Part shown: positions 19,401-27,989 of the stretch, piece after piece | Layout: each line of letters opens with the position of its first letter | Position numbering within the stretch: position 1 is the stretch's first letter | Program-made: the position numbers and the translations under genes | Notes under the pieces: model-generated | Seen by the model: the letters and a program-made list of their open reading frames with translations, nothing else | Database searches by the model: none | Told to the model about the DNA's origin: nothing | NCBI GenBank assembly: GCA_026874595.1 | Contig: JAPPUL010000071.1 | Location: 1 to 64,000 of the forward strand | DNA length: 64,000 nucleotides | Direction: 5' to 3' | DNA from: Sipunculus nudus | Taxonomy: Eukaryota; Annelida; Sipuncula; Golfingiida; Sipunculidae

Positions 19401-19468
19401 TTGATCCATCCGGTTACAAAAATATTATAGCTTTATTAACTACTTTAGATAAGTCTTACACAATTTAA
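16415..19468 (+). CDS. Multi-PAS sensor protein without recognisable output domain
   Basis: 1,017 residues, soluble. An N-terminal receiver-like part (1-160) and a coiled coil (about 165-205) precede about six PAS-like units starting near residues 208, 332, 502, 652, 782 and 908. The clearest are ALIFIDLEGRISSWS...GAKRLFGYKEEEVL, GIISTDGAGKILFWN...IFGYEKNEIL, KIIFINKCSLDFLGYTKSEL and MVLTTNMNEEILFTNQAI...ILGF. The chain ends inside the last PAS domain; no kinase, GGDEF, EAL or helix-turn-helix follows, and a convergent gene begins 27 bp later. Its N-terminus resembles that of the diguanylate cyclase at 13935, so the two may share partners. The first 15 bp after the ATG are tandemly duplicated (NEHIV twice). 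Signal and output unknown. Confidence 0.75.
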   Translation: MNEHIVNEHIVIITENKDAHIKRLEKILNEARYNISYYKSKELDNKKLINVFKRPPNLFIIEDELREHFVNMLKKVSIEESELVFLYLKLTKSKNISKQSKELDIKGKVKDGVYKAGVYGVYDKDDFVLHGIKKADVLFKTKLSLKVKLLKDELLHKDENLTRDLAYQMVENKDLQVYQKHLEETISQLTIHLTKAHNELQFEEKIINQIHEALIFIDLEGRISSWSVGAKRLFGYKEEEVLNKDVSLLFYEESEEGVHNKILSPLLARDSYKLETLLKSKSGRILNVHLSISGVKEDGLLKSIVIYFLDITQTKKLEESLKRTELSLSLLSRLSEDGIISTDGAGKILFWNYKAQSIFGYEKNEILNKSIKKLLVDEESHPYKHRLSNILSSNESYIIGQNIKTNGRGKDGKIIKLSLSFCCYKIGEKKFFTAIVKRLRGGHGKGLKEEFKEQTKKERLRKAMLSKLEEESSIENPFKISEVQFAENDKLIRKNTKLLNYLNTLGMFVVIRYGGVTKDIKKSSNSSSSNSKDGKIIFINKCSLDFLGYTKSELKNIKELNPLFMNVVDNIYRQKSFSKLTKIKLKNKQGEEENLYARFTPLYNEKHQIQELLIYLDTKVVETDYYKEHYKNVKDVLFDKTEFSLSLQQSHSNPLFAVNPEKTVEVESLNKAGVKFINAYPNLIEGKRLIIEKVKKAKKSLKIKQSIYNNIHKKIDFEMFFNPVLKTTGAIGQILILIKKILPNGQNATNNATNNKERSLKSSIKPKEASLQETNLVAEKYKQILANIPSKIFITDLGGTIIESNTTCLSTEDKRLNCKTVIGKSIFSLTNSKKINHAIKELLTEHKDFVIDEALLDDLPFLQGKSYINICATVLYDTTYKSPFGAMLAYEDVTHTKIIERLTNNSREKYRNIVNKLPYMVLTTNMNEEILFTNQAITKILGFNHAELIGRKFSKLFNTTNNVLLNSLNISSINIISIKTKTGKKIDLKLSCSEYIDPSGYKNIIALLTTLDKSYTI
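16418..16447 (+). repeat. 15-bp perfect tandem duplication at the start of the multi-PAS gene
   Basis: aatgaacatatagtt at 16418-16432 and 16433-16447; each copy encodes NEHIV in frame. The second copy has a second possible start context. Confidence 0.9.
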
Positions 19469-19495
19469 AAGCAGTCTATGTCTTCTACACGCTAT

Positions 19496-20380
19496 TTATA
19501 CTCCAATATATTCTATGTTTGCACTCTCCCATAAAAGCTCAATTAAAGCCTCTCGCCGCTCCTCTTTTACCTTCTCATGCAATATATCGCGTATAATATC
19601 CTTAACCGTTAAAAAGGAAGGTGTAAAGTTATCTACCGCATTAAGTACCTCAACTATATGATAGCCATACTTACTCTCGAATATCCCAGAAGGCTTTCTT
19701 ATCTCAAGACTAAATATAATCTCTTCAAATTCTTCATCTCCTAATGCCCCCTTGTATATATATCCAAGTTCCCCTCCCCTCTGTCCACTCTCACAATCAG
19801 AATACTTTTTAGCTATCGTTGTAAAACCTTCTGTCCCGCTAGTTAAAAGATCTAATAAGCCCTGGGCCATATCTCTAGATTCCTTATCCAACGCTCTGTC
19901 TCCTGTGCTCTTTATTAAGATATGTCTTATAGATACTCCACGCCCATACGAAAAGTACCTCTTGTTCTCTTCGTAATATTTATGTAGCACATCATCTCCC
20001 ATCTCCTTTAAATCCTCTATAAGCCTCCTTTCCAATATATCTATTATTAGCTCCATTCGCACAAGCTCTTCAAGTTCAGATCCACTATAACTAGAATAAC
20101 TTCCCTCAAGCCCCCTGCGTTTACACTCCTCCTTCAAAGACACCCCTTCTAAGACTATCCCCTCATCTAACGCATGTTGAAATAACAAAAGCTTATCTAC
20201 TAACCGATTCGAAACCTCTGCCTTAAGCATCCCGTAAACCCCCTCCTCATACACATCCAACTCTGAACCAAGCCTCTCTAAACCCTCAGCATCTAACTCC
20301 GATATATAATTTCTCACCCCCTCATCTATCTTTGCACTACTTATTAAATCTCCATTAACTCGTATCGAAAAATTATTCAT
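19496..20380 (-). CDS. Parvulin-type (PpiC) peptidyl-prolyl cis-trans isomerase
   Basis: 294 residues. The N-terminal ~135 residues are helical and SurA/NifM-like. The parvulin domain (about 143-245) has SIRHILIK, the glycine block CESGQRGGELGYI, and SKYGYHIVEV near its end, all typical of this isomerase. No signal peptide or lipobox is visible (starts MNNFSIRVNGDL), unlike periplasmic SurA/PrsA, so it may be cytoplasmic or exported atypically. It is 14 bp downstream of the glutamine amidotransferase gene on the same strand, likely cotranscribed. Confidence 0.85.
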   Translation of the reverse strand: MNNFSIRVNGDLISSAKIDEGVRNYISELDAEGLERLGSELDVYEEGVYGMLKAEVSNRLVDKLLLFQHALDEGIVLEGVSLKEECKRRGLEGSYSSYSGSELEELVRMELIIDILERRLIEDLKEMGDDVLHKYYEENKRYFSYGRGVSIRHILIKSTGDRALDKESRDMAQGLLDLLTSGTEGFTTIAKKYSDCESGQRGGELGYIYKGALGDEEFEEIIFSLEIRKPSGIFESKYGYHIVEVLNAVDNFTPSFLTVKDIIRDILHEKVKEERREALIELLWESANIEYIGV

Positions 20381-20394
20381 CGCCTAAACCCATA

Positions 20395-20967
20395 CTATTT
20401 TGTCTGGTTTATGAAATTCTTAATTAATACCTTCCCCTCTTTTGTTAGTATTGATTCCGGATGAAACTGTACTCCCTCAAGATTACTATATTCCTTATGT
20501 CTTATCCCCATTATTGTACCATCATAAAGCCTTGCACTAACTTCAAAACAATCTGGTAGACTGCTTTTATCTATCACCAAAGAATGATAACGTGTTGCTG
20601 TAAACGGCAGCGGAAGACCTTTGTATACCTTTTTACCATCATGCTCTATTAAACTAGTTTTACCATGTTCTATACTCGGTGCTTGGACTATCTTACCTCC
20701 AAATGCATACCCTATCGCCTGATGACCAAGACATACTCCCAATATCGGAAGCTCTTTATAAAACCTCTCTATTACCTCAACCGATATCCCTGCACGCTCC
20801 GGCACCCCTGGCCCAGGCGATATTATTATCCCTTTGGGCTTTATCTTTTTTATCTTTGTTATATTTATTTTATCATTTCTGTATACTTGCAAATTAACAC
20901 TTAGTTCACCCACATATTGCACAAGATTATATGTAAATGAATCATAGTTATCTATGAATAATATCAT
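20395..20967 (-). CDS. pabA: Glutamine amidotransferase, PabA/TrpG type
   Basis: 190 residues, class I glutamine amidotransferase. N-terminus [17 protein letters not shown] is the PabA/TrpG signature; nucleophile Cys in GVCLGHQA; catalytic His-Glu in VQFHPES. Known role: supplies ammonia to PabB (aminodeoxychorismate, folate) or TrpE (anthranilate). No trpE/pabB or other trp gene is in the window, so I lean to PabA or a dual-function subunit. It begins one base after the ppdK stop on the minus strand, so it is tightly linked to ppdK and the parvulin gene. Confidence 0.85.
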   Translation of the reverse strand: MILFIDNYDSFTYNLVQYVGELSVNLQVYRNDKINITKIKKIKPKGIIISPGPGVPERAGISVEVIERFYKELPILGVCLGHQAIGYAFGGKIVQAPSIEHGKTSLIEHDGKKVYKGLPLPFTATRYHSLVIDKSSLPDCFEVSARLYDGTIMGIRHKEYSNLEGVQFHPESILTKEGKVLIKNFINQTK

Positions 20968-20968
20968 G

Positions 20969-23710
20969 TCATTTCTTCTTGAATAAGGTAGCCCCAGCCT
21001 GCACTACCCTCCCTAGTATACTATTTTGTTTCTTTTTTATCGACGCTTGGGCCGCGGCAAGACGCGCTATCGGTACTCGATACGGTGAGCAACTTACATA
21101 ATCCATCCCTATCTCATTACAAAACTCTATTGAACTCGGATCACCCCCATGTTCTCCGCATATTCCCACCTTCAAATTACGTTTGACACTTCGTCCTCCC
21201 GCAAGCCCCAGCTTTACAAGCTCTCCTACTCCCTTTCTATCTAACGTCACAAAAGGATTCTCCGGGTATATACCGTTTTCTAAATAATACGGCAAGAACT
21301 TTCCACTGTCATCTCGGCTTAAACCATAAGTCGTCTGTGTCAAATCATTTGTCCCAAATGAAAAGAAATCTGCATCCTGGGCTATCTCATCCGCCGTCAT
21401 ACACGCCCTGGGTAGCTCTATCATTGTCCCAACGCTATATTCTATCTTAAAACCATAACGCCCCTGTACTTCTTTACATACCCTATCCACTATCTCTCTT
21501 TGCAACCTAAGCTCCTTTACCGTACCCACAAGCGGCACCATTATCTCAGGATATACCTTTGTCCCTTCTTTCTTAAGTTCACACGCTGCCTCCATTATCG
21601 CCTCTGCCTGCATCGCCGTTATCTCAGGATATACCACCCCCAATCGACAACCCCTATGTCCTAACATCGGATTAAACTCGTGTAAGTCATCTTTTGCTTC
21701 CTTTAGCTTACTCTTACTTATTCCCGTCTTCTCCGATAATGTGCTTATCTCCTTATCCGTATGCGGCAAAAACTCGTGTAACGGCGGATCTAATAACCTT
21801 ATCGTACAGGGATGCCCTGCCATTATATTAAATATCTCTTTGAAATCTCCCTTCTGTATAGGCAACAACTTCCCAAGCGCCTTCTTCCTACCATCCTCGT
21901 CCTTTGACAATATCATCTCTCGTACCACATCTATTCTCCCTTCGTCAAAAAACATATGCTCTGTCCTACAAAGCCCTATCCCCTCCGCCCCAAATGCCAT
22001 CGCTATCTCACATTGATCACCTTGATCCGCATTCGTTCGTATCTTTAACTTTCGTGTATCGTCTGCCCAGCTCATCAGTTTTACATATCTATCGTATATC
22101 TGTGAACTCGATAAGCTCTTATATATCAAAACTTGCAATATCTCTGAGGGTATTGTATTAACTTCCCCTTCTATCACCTCCCCTGTTGTCCCGTCTATCG
22201 ATATATTATCTCCCTCTTTTAATGTCTTCCCTTTTACCTTCATAAGCTTTTTACTATAATCTATTACAAGCTCCCCACACCCCGCAACGCATACCTTCCC
22301 CATCTGACGCGCTACTAACGCTGCGTGCGACGTCATCCCCCCTCGCTCCGTTAAGATGCCCTCTGAAGCATCCATACCCCCTATGTCCTCAGGCGATGTC
22401 TCAACCCGAACTAGGATAACCTTTTTGCCTGCCTTTTGTCTTTTTATCGCCTCTTGTGCACTAAACACTATCTCCCCTGCCGCCGCACCAGGACCTGCAT
22501 TTAACCCCTTTGCCAAAAACCTCCCCTCCTTAAGAGCCTTTTCTTTACTCGCTTTTTCAAATATCGGCCGCAACAGCTGATCCAATTGTTCAGGAGCTAC
22601 TCGTTGTAGTGCCTCCTCTTTGCTTATTAAACCTTCTACTACCATATCTATTGCTATCCTAAATGCTGCAAAACCCGTCCGTTTGCCATTACGACATTGC
22701 AACATCCACAACCGCCCCTCTTCTATCGTGAACTCTATGTCTTGCATGTCTTTATAATGACTTTCTAGCTTCTTATATATTTCTGCAAGCTGTTTATAAC
22801 AATCTGGAAACTCAGTCTCAAGCTCGCTTATCTGTTTTGGCGTTCGTATCCCAGCTACCACATCCTCTCCTTGCGCGTTCTTTAGAAATTCTCCGTAAAA
22901 TACTTTCTCCCCTGTTGACGGATCTCGCGTGAACGCTACTCCTGTCCCGCTCGTCTTTCCCATATTCCCAAATACCATTGCCATCAGATTTACCGCCGTG
23001 CCCCATTTATCCGATATCTTATTCAGCTTCCTATATATTATTGCCCGCTCCACGTTCCAAGAATCAAACACTGCGTCTATTCCGCCCCACATCTGTTCCC
23101 TTGGGTCTTCCGGAAACTCTTTGCCCGTTATCTCTTTTACTTTTGCCTTGTATACTCCAATTAACCCTTCAAAATCCTCCGCTTCTAAGTCTGTATCTTC
23201 TTTTACTCCCTTATCCTTTTTCAGCTCCTCTAATATCCCTTCAAGATGATGCCCTTCCATCCCCATTACCACATTAGAATACATCTGGATAAACCGCCTG
23301 TAACTATCATAGCCAAATCGCTTGTTTGACGTCTTCTTTATTAGCCCCAATACCGTCTGGTCGTTTAAGCCTAAATTAAGTACTGTGTCCATCATCCCAG
23401 GCATTGATACTCGCGCACCTGAGCGTACCGATAATAATAACGGATCCTCACTATCCCCAAACTTCTTGCCCATTATCGCCTCTATCCGCTCAAGACCTGA
23501 TATTACCTCCTCTTTAAAGCCTTTTGGATAGCTTTTATCATGTGCATAATAATAACTACATACCTCTGTTGTTATCGTTAGCCCCGGAGGAACCGGCATC
23601 CCTAAATTTGTCATCTCTGCTAGATTTGCTCCCTTGCCACCCAATAAGTTCCTCATGTCTGCTTTCCCTTCTGCTTTTCCGTCTCCAAAAAAATACACGT
23701 TCTTTGCCAT
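20969..23710 (-). CDS. ppdK: Pyruvate, phosphate dikinase
   Basis: 913 residues, usual for PPDK. N-terminal ATP-grasp part ([31 protein letters not shown]), central phosphohistidine domain with [16 protein letters not shown] (the phosphorylated His), and a C-terminal PEP/pyruvate TIM barrel ([10 protein letters not shown], ... [37 protein letters not shown]). Known reaction: ATP, phosphate and pyruvate to PEP, AMP and PPi, reversible, used in gluconeogenesis or PPi-dependent glycolysis. The start ATG follows an aaggag ribosome site. First gene of a minus-strand group with pabA and the parvulin gene, divergent from the cobalamin cluster. Confidence 0.95.
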   Translation of the reverse strand: MAKNVYFFGDGKAEGKADMRNLLGGKGANLAEMTNLGMPVPPGLTITTEVCSYYYAHDKSYPKGFKEEVISGLERIEAIMGKKFGDSEDPLLLSVRSGARVSMPGMMDTVLNLGLNDQTVLGLIKKTSNKRFGYDSYRRFIQMYSNVVMGMEGHHLEGILEELKKDKGVKEDTDLEAEDFEGLIGVYKAKVKEITGKEFPEDPREQMWGGIDAVFDSWNVERAIIYRKLNKISDKWGTAVNLMAMVFGNMGKTSGTGVAFTRDPSTGEKVFYGEFLKNAQGEDVVAGIRTPKQISELETEFPDCYKQLAEIYKKLESHYKDMQDIEFTIEEGRLWMLQCRNGKRTGFAAFRIAIDMVVEGLISKEEALQRVAPEQLDQLLRPIFEKASKEKALKEGRFLAKGLNAGPGAAAGEIVFSAQEAIKRQKAGKKVILVRVETSPEDIGGMDASEGILTERGGMTSHAALVARQMGKVCVAGCGELVIDYSKKLMKVKGKTLKEGDNISIDGTTGEVIEGEVNTIPSEILQVLIYKSLSSSQIYDRYVKLMSWADDTRKLKIRTNADQGDQCEIAMAFGAEGIGLCRTEHMFFDEGRIDVVREMILSKDEDGRKKALGKLLPIQKGDFKEIFNIMAGHPCTIRLLDPPLHEFLPHTDKEISTLSEKTGISKSKLKEAKDDLHEFNPMLGHRGCRLGVVYPEITAMQAEAIMEAACELKKEGTKVYPEIMVPLVGTVKELRLQREIVDRVCKEVQGRYGFKIEYSVGTMIELPRACMTADEIAQDADFFSFGTNDLTQTTYGLSRDDSGKFLPYYLENGIYPENPFVTLDRKGVGELVKLGLAGGRSVKRNLKVGICGEHGGDPSSIEFCNEIGMDYVSCSPYRVPIARLAAAQASIKKKQNSILGRVVQAGATLFKKK

Positions 23711-23973
23711 TGCTACTCTCCTTATCCTCTTCTCTTATTCTATTTTTTCTATACCTTCCAAAAATATCTAAAACCAAAAATAACTAAAACTCTATCTCTT
23801 CCCCTTAAAATCCCCTTACAACTGCTTATCTTATTTATATAATCTATATACATTTACTCTATTTTAATCTATTTTTGGTCTACTAAAGATAACAAATTGA
23901 TTGTCTTCTTATTATACTTTATATTCTTTTTTCTATGCTTTATAATTACTATGCCCTATAGGACACTCGTTTT

Positions 23974-25323
23974 ATGTACTCTGGTATCTGTCTTGCCTCA
24001 ATTGCTTCTGGCTCTGGGAAGACTCTTATCACTTTAAGCGTTTTACGATACTTGGCAAAGCAACATATCAAGCCTAGACCCTTCAAAATCGGGCCCGACT
24101 ACATTGACCCTTTGTTTCATAAAGCTGCCGCTTTTATAAACTCCATAAACCTAGACCTCTTTATGATGTCTAAAAAACAGCTTCTAAACACTTACTTGCA
24201 TTACTCATATAACCACATCCCCGTAATAGAAGGCGTTATGGGTTTTTATGACGGCTTTGAAGACGAATTCTCTACTTATGACGTTGCTTCCCTTCTAAAC
24301 ACAAATACTATATTAATTATATCTGCTAAGGGGCTTTATTCAACCGTCGCTCCCCTAATCCATGGCATGACCACTTTTAAACAAAATAATACCATAGCCG
24401 CTGTAATTATTAATAACGTCTCCTCGCAAAACCATTTTAATCGTATCAAACAAATTATTACAAAATACTATCCAGGCCTGAATGTACTTGGGTTTGTCTT
24501 ACAAGATAATAACCTTCTCACCAAAGAACGGCATCTTGGACTTGATATAAACGACATTTATAATAAAGACTTTAACACCATCTCTAAAACCGTTTGCAAG
24601 AATATCGATATGCAGGCTCTTATTAAACTTGCATTAAGCAGCAAGCAAGCAAAAAAAGATACCGCAAAACCATGCCTAACATCCTCATTAGATGAAAAGA
24701 CCTTAAAAACCATCTCTACTAAAACTATAGCCATTATAAACGACAATAACGCTTTTTCTTTCTTATATCATGATAATGTAATGTTCCTTAAATCCATTTG
24801 TAAACAAGTTCATATCATTAACCCATTAGAAGATATGCCCATACCTCCTGATACCGATGTTGTTTATATACCAGGTGGTTATGTAGAGACTAAAGACATA
24901 AGCTCTAAACTAAATAATGCGTGCAAGTTCAAAAATAGTCTAATTGCTCATGTTAATAACAATAAACGTGTATTTGCTGAGTGTGCAGGGCTTATTTATC
25001 TTGGAGAGTCTGTAACCGACGTCGATGGCAACGTGCTCCCTATGTCCGGCATCATGCCTCTTTCATTCCAGATGTGCACAAGAAGGCAGCGGCTTGGTTA
25101 TTACATCGCAAAAGACAAATTAAATACCTCGTACAAAGGGCACGCCTTCCATTACAGCAAAGTCAAAAACCCAACAAGTACTAAAAGCTTTATGCATATA
25201 TTAAAATACAATAACCCTGAAGATAAAACCCTTGCCGGCTGGCAGTTCAAAAACGTCTTTGCCACATACCTACATTCCATGTTTCGTTCAAACCCATATA
25301 TAATCAAAAACTATTTCATCTAA
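23974..25323 (+). CDS. cbiA: Cobyrinic acid a,c-diamide synthase
   Basis: 449 residues. N-terminal dethiobiotin-synthetase-like ATPase with P-loop SGSGKT and the hallmark FKIGPDYIDPLFH. C-terminal glutamine amidotransferase with GGYVE and the nucleophile region AECAGLIYLGES. Known reaction: ATP-dependent amidation of the a and c side chains of cob(II)yrinate using glutamine. The IGPDYIDP signature distinguishes it from cobyric acid synthase (CbiP/CobQ), which is absent here. It opens the plus-strand cobalamin block, 69 bp before cbiC. No cobalamin riboswitch was found in the 263-bp upstream region. Confidence 0.93.
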   Translation: MYSGICLASIASGSGKTLITLSVLRYLAKQHIKPRPFKIGPDYIDPLFHKAAAFINSINLDLFMMSKKQLLNTYLHYSYNHIPVIEGVMGFYDGFEDEFSTYDVASLLNTNTILIISAKGLYSTVAPLIHGMTTFKQNNTIAAVIINNVSSQNHFNRIKQIITKYYPGLNVLGFVLQDNNLLTKERHLGLDINDIYNKDFNTISKTVCKNIDMQALIKLALSSKQAKKDTAKPCLTSSLDEKTLKTISTKTIAIINDNNAFSFLYHDNVMFLKSICKQVHIINPLEDMPIPPDTDVVYIPGGYVETKDISSKLNNACKFKNSLIAHVNNNKRVFAECAGLIYLGESVTDVDGNVLPMSGIMPLSFQMCTRRQRLGYYIAKDKLNTSYKGHAFHYSKVKNPTSTKSFMHILKYNNPEDKTLAGWQFKNVFATYLHSMFRSNPYIIKNYFI

Positions 25324-25336
25324 ATATATTAGATTG

Positions 25337-25366
25337 TTGACTTGTAGGTCTTTCATTATTTAATTA
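25337..25366 (+). promoter_or_regulatory. Possible sigma-70-type promoter before cbiC
   Basis: ttgact (25337-25342) and taatta (25361-25366) with an 18-nt spacer; a tatact overlaps at 25365. The region lies between cbiA and cbiC and could drive cbiC through cobU. In such A/T-rich DNA chance matches are common. Confidence 0.25.
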
Positions 25367-25378
25367 TACTCTATCTTT

Positions 25379-25400
25379 AATATGGCAACAATATGGCAAC
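25379..25400 (+). repeat. 11-bp tandem duplication carrying the cbiC start codon
   Basis: aatatggcaac at 25379-25389 and 25390-25400. Both copies have an ATG; because the unit is 11 bp only the second (25393) is in the cbiC frame. Confidence 0.9.
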
Positions 25401-26073
25401 TTTTAAAATACAAAAAATACAATCTTTTAAAAAGCCCACTGAAATAGAAAAACGTTCACTTGAGATTATAGAAGCTGAGTGTGCCTCCTATGAGCTTAGC
25501 AAGTTCAGCTTTGAGGAGAAGGAGGTAATAAAAAGGCTTATTCATGCAACTACTTGTTTTGAGCAGGTTATAAATAACATATTCTTCAGCAAAGACGTTA
25601 TAGCTAAGACTATTGCTTTACTAAAGGCGGGTGCTTTTATTATTACGGATACTAATATGATAAGGTCTGGGCTTTCGGACGTATATACAAACAAATATAA
25701 AAATGAGTCTATATGTTATGTTAATGATGCTGATATAAAAGAGGAGTCGCTAAAGCTTGGAATTACAAGGAGTTATGTCGCAGTTAGGAAGGCGATTATA
25801 GAGAATAAGGCAAAACCCATGATACTTGCATGCGGCAATGCGCCTACTTTTCTTTATTCAGCCATAGAAACTATTATAAATGAAAATATAAACCCTTCTA
25901 AAATCGTATTTATAGCCTTTCCGGTTGGCTTTGTTAACGTGGTGGACAGTAAAGAATATACAAAAGAGTTTATAGAACATTGTGATGGTGCTGGTATTAT
26001 AATGCGAGGGCGTTTTGGTTCCTCGCCTATGGTTGTAAGCTGTTTGCATGCAATATATAAATTAATAAAATAA
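25393..26073 (+). CDS. cbiC: Precorrin-8X (cobalt-precorrin-8) methylmutase
   Basis: 226 residues, usual for CbiC/CobH. Conserved blocks: RLIHATTCFEQ, AGAFIITDTNMIRSGL, ACGNAPTFLYSAIE, IVFIAFPVGFVNVVDSKE, and the C-terminal RGRFGSSPMVVSCLHA. The histidine in RLIHATT is the known catalytic residue that drives methyl migration from C11 to C12. Product: (cobalt-)hydrogenobyrinic/cobyrinic acid, the substrate of CbiA immediately upstream. First gene of the densely packed run that ends at cobU. Confidence 0.93.
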   Translation: MATFKIQKIQSFKKPTEIEKRSLEIIEAECASYELSKFSFEEKEVIKRLIHATTCFEQVINNIFFSKDVIAKTIALLKAGAFIITDTNMIRSGLSDVYTNKYKNESICYVNDADIKEESLKLGITRSYVAVRKAIIENKAKPMILACGNAPTFLYSAIETIINENINPSKIVFIAFPVGFVNVVDSKEYTKEFIEHCDGAGIIMRGRFGSSPMVVSCLHAIYKLIK

Positions 26074-26090
26074 AGGAAGTTTGAATATAG

Positions 26091-26768
26091 ATGGAACAAA
26101 GAAAGGAAGGGAGGATAGAAGAGAGAATAGAAGAGAGATTAGAAGAGAGAATAGAAGGGAGAATAGAAGAGGGAATAGAAGAGGGAATAGAAGGGAGAAT
26201 AGAAGAGGGAATAGAAGAGGGAATAGAAAACAGGAAAATAGATAAAGAAGCCTCTTGCGGCTGTACAATTAGTAGGGTGTCAGAAGAGGATATAGAGATA
26301 AAGGGGAAAGATGCTCATAATGGGGTTCGTCGAAACAATATGGGAGGAGAGGTAAAGGAGGGTTTTAAGTGTAAACCGGTGATACGGGATTCACAAAAGC
26401 CGATAATGCATTACAAGACGCATATAATGGTATGTACCGGCGGGCGATGTGGAGAAACTCATGCTTATGGTGATATTGCAGAAGAGCTTCGAATGCTGAC
26501 AAAAGAGCTTGGTTTAAACCGCGGTGAAAACAGGATAAAGGTAACGAAGTCAGATTGTTTTGGAGCGTGCAGATTTAAAGCGGTTGCAGTTATCTATAAA
26601 AACACGGAAGGAGAAGACGGAAGTATAGTTAATTCATGTTTGTGGCTTAGGCGGACTCAAAAGTACGATAAGAGCTACTGGAGAAGCTTATTTGAGAGTC
26701 TACGTGATGATATAAATCTACGAGAGCTGCTTGACGAAAGTAGTTTTATTCCGATGCAGGTATACTAA
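26091..26768 (+). CDS. Thioredoxin-like [2Fe-2S] ferredoxin in the cobalamin cluster, with repeat N-terminus
   Basis: 225 residues. Residues about 4-45 are roughly ten units of a charged four-residue repeat (ER/EG/GR plus IE), encoded by 12-bp tandem DNA repeats. A linker with CGCT follows. From about 105 there is a thioredoxin-like [2Fe-2S] domain: THIMVCTGGRCGE (CX4C) and SDCFGACRFKAV (CX3C), the four-cysteine pattern of such ferredoxins. Similar small Fe-S proteins occur in other cobalamin operons (CbiW is described as ferredoxin-like), where they may donate electrons to ring contraction or cobalt reduction. That job is an inference. It sits between cbiC (17 bp) and cbiD (3 bp). Confidence 0.75.
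   Translation: MEQRKEGRIEERIEERLEERIEGRIEEGIEEGIEGRIEEGIEEGIENRKIDKEASCGCTISRVSEEDIEIKGKDAHNGVRRNNMGGEVKEGFKCKPVIRDSQKPIMHYKTHIMVCTGGRCGETHAYGDIAEELRMLTKELGLNRGENRIKVTKSDCFGACRFKAVAVIYKNTEGEDGSIVNSCLWLRRTQKYDKSYWRSLFESLRDDINLRELLDESSFIPMQVY
26095..26234 (+). repeat. 12-bp tandem repeat array inside the ferredoxin-like gene
   Basis: About ten units close to agaatagaagag with A/G substitutions, giving alternating ERIE, EGIE and GRIE in the protein. The unit keeps the reading frame. The reverse strand of the array gives a long open frame rich in L, F and S, which is a shadow. Confidence 0.85.
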
Positions 26769-26771
26769 AAT

Positions 26772-27977
26772 GTGAGTATGGAAGGCAATACTTTAGAACA
26801 AAAGGAAAAGAAGGGTTGGGGCTATACAACGGGGACTCATACGAGTGCAATATTCAAATCAGCTTTAAGCATACTCCTAAATACTTCTAAAGAACAAGTT
26901 CCAAAAGCCAAAGGGAAATATGGTATTAAAGTACCGCTGCCAACAGGCGACGAGGCAATTATTGAGGTTACGGAGGAGCTTAAAGGTGCTTTAGTTTCAG
27001 TAAGCACAAAAAAGACAGATAATGACGATATAGACGTTACAAAAGGAATGACAATAATCTGTCACCTAAGCCAAAGCCTAAACGCACTAAAAAAGAAGAT
27101 ATCGAAACAAGAACATAACCCTCATGAAATAGAGCTAGAAGGGTGTAAGATATTAGTGTACGCAGGTGTTGGACTTGGGATAGTGCATAGGGACGGGCTT
27201 AAGGTACGGCCTAGTTATCCGGCAATAAACCCTATCCCTATGAAGATGTTGAATGTAATAGCAAAAGAGCTAGTAGAAAGTAAAAAGAAAAAGCCAGATA
27301 AAATATATACAGCAATAGAGATGGTGGATGGAGAATCGCTTGCAAAGAGCACAGCAAACGGCAAAGTAGGGATAAAAGGAGGACTTAGCATACTAGGAAC
27401 AAAAGGGAGGGTAAAGCCGATATCAAACGAAGCGTATATAGACACAATAGCGACCTATATATCAGTAGGCGAGGCCTCAAAGTGCAATACGCTAATATAT
27501 ACAGTTGGCAACACAGCCGAAGGCTATGCAAATAAACATTTTGACAAGGAAGAGTGTATGATAGTGGAGATAGGGAACTTTGTGTTTGATGCGCTAAAGC
27601 TGCTAAATGGGAAGAGGTTTTTGGAATTGTATGTAATATTAAGTATAGGTAAGCTAACGAAGCTGGCACAAGGGAATAAGAATACGCACATGCACTATAG
27701 CCAGCTTAATATGGAGTTAATAAAGGAGATTATATTAAAACGAGATGGCAGTTTAGAGTCGGAACTTAAGGAAAAGAGTTTTAATACAATGCGGGGGGTA
27801 CTAGAATATCTTAATGGAATAGATAAAGTGTTGGGAGGGCTATTTTGCGAGGATATAACAGACAAGGCACTTGAAGTAGTATTAAAGTGGCTAAGCGGCA
27901 TAGATAGTAAGCTACGGAGTGTACATGTAATGCTTTTAGACGGCGGGCAAAACATTCTAAAGACAAGGATATTATAA
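26772..27977 (+). CDS. cbiD: Cobalt-precorrin-5B C1-methyltransferase CbiD
   Basis: 401 residues. N-terminal signature GYTTGTHTSAI (CbiD usually YTTGTCAAAA-like), then strands of the CbiD fold with VPLPTG, TKKTDNDDIDVTKGM, GVGLGIVHRDGL and INPIPMKM. CbiD methylates C1 of the corrin ring in the anaerobic pathway; its presence with CbiG marks the early cobalt insertion route. The start is GTG 26772 or ATG 26778; the ATG at 26770 is followed at once by TGA. 3 bp after the ferredoxin-like gene. The second half is low in recognisable motifs but of expected length. Confidence 0.9.
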   Translation: MSMEGNTLEQKEKKGWGYTTGTHTSAIFKSALSILLNTSKEQVPKAKGKYGIKVPLPTGDEAIIEVTEELKGALVSVSTKKTDNDDIDVTKGMTIICHLSQSLNALKKKISKQEHNPHEIELEGCKILVYAGVGLGIVHRDGLKVRPSYPAINPIPMKMLNVIAKELVESKKKKPDKIYTAIEMVDGESLAKSTANGKVGIKGGLSILGTKGRVKPISNEAYIDTIATYISVGEASKCNTLIYTVGNTAEGYANKHFDKEECMIVEIGNFVFDALKLLNGKRFLELYVILSIGKLTKLAQGNKNTHMHYSQLNMELIKEIILKRDGSLESELKEKSFNTMRGVLEYLNGIDKVLGGLFCEDITDKALEVVLKWLSGIDSKLRSVHVMLLDGGQNILKTRIL

Positions 27978-27989
27978 TGGAAATGCATA

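Noticed and set aside
23711-23973. Cobalamin riboswitch before cbiA
   Set aside because: No B12-box-like core or expected paired elements could be seen in this pyrimidine-rich spacer.
26062-26268. Minus-strand open frame rich in Leu/Phe/Ser opposite the ferredoxin-like gene
   Set aside because: It is only the reverse reading of the 12-bp repeat array; the plus-strand frame has the conserved cysteine domain.
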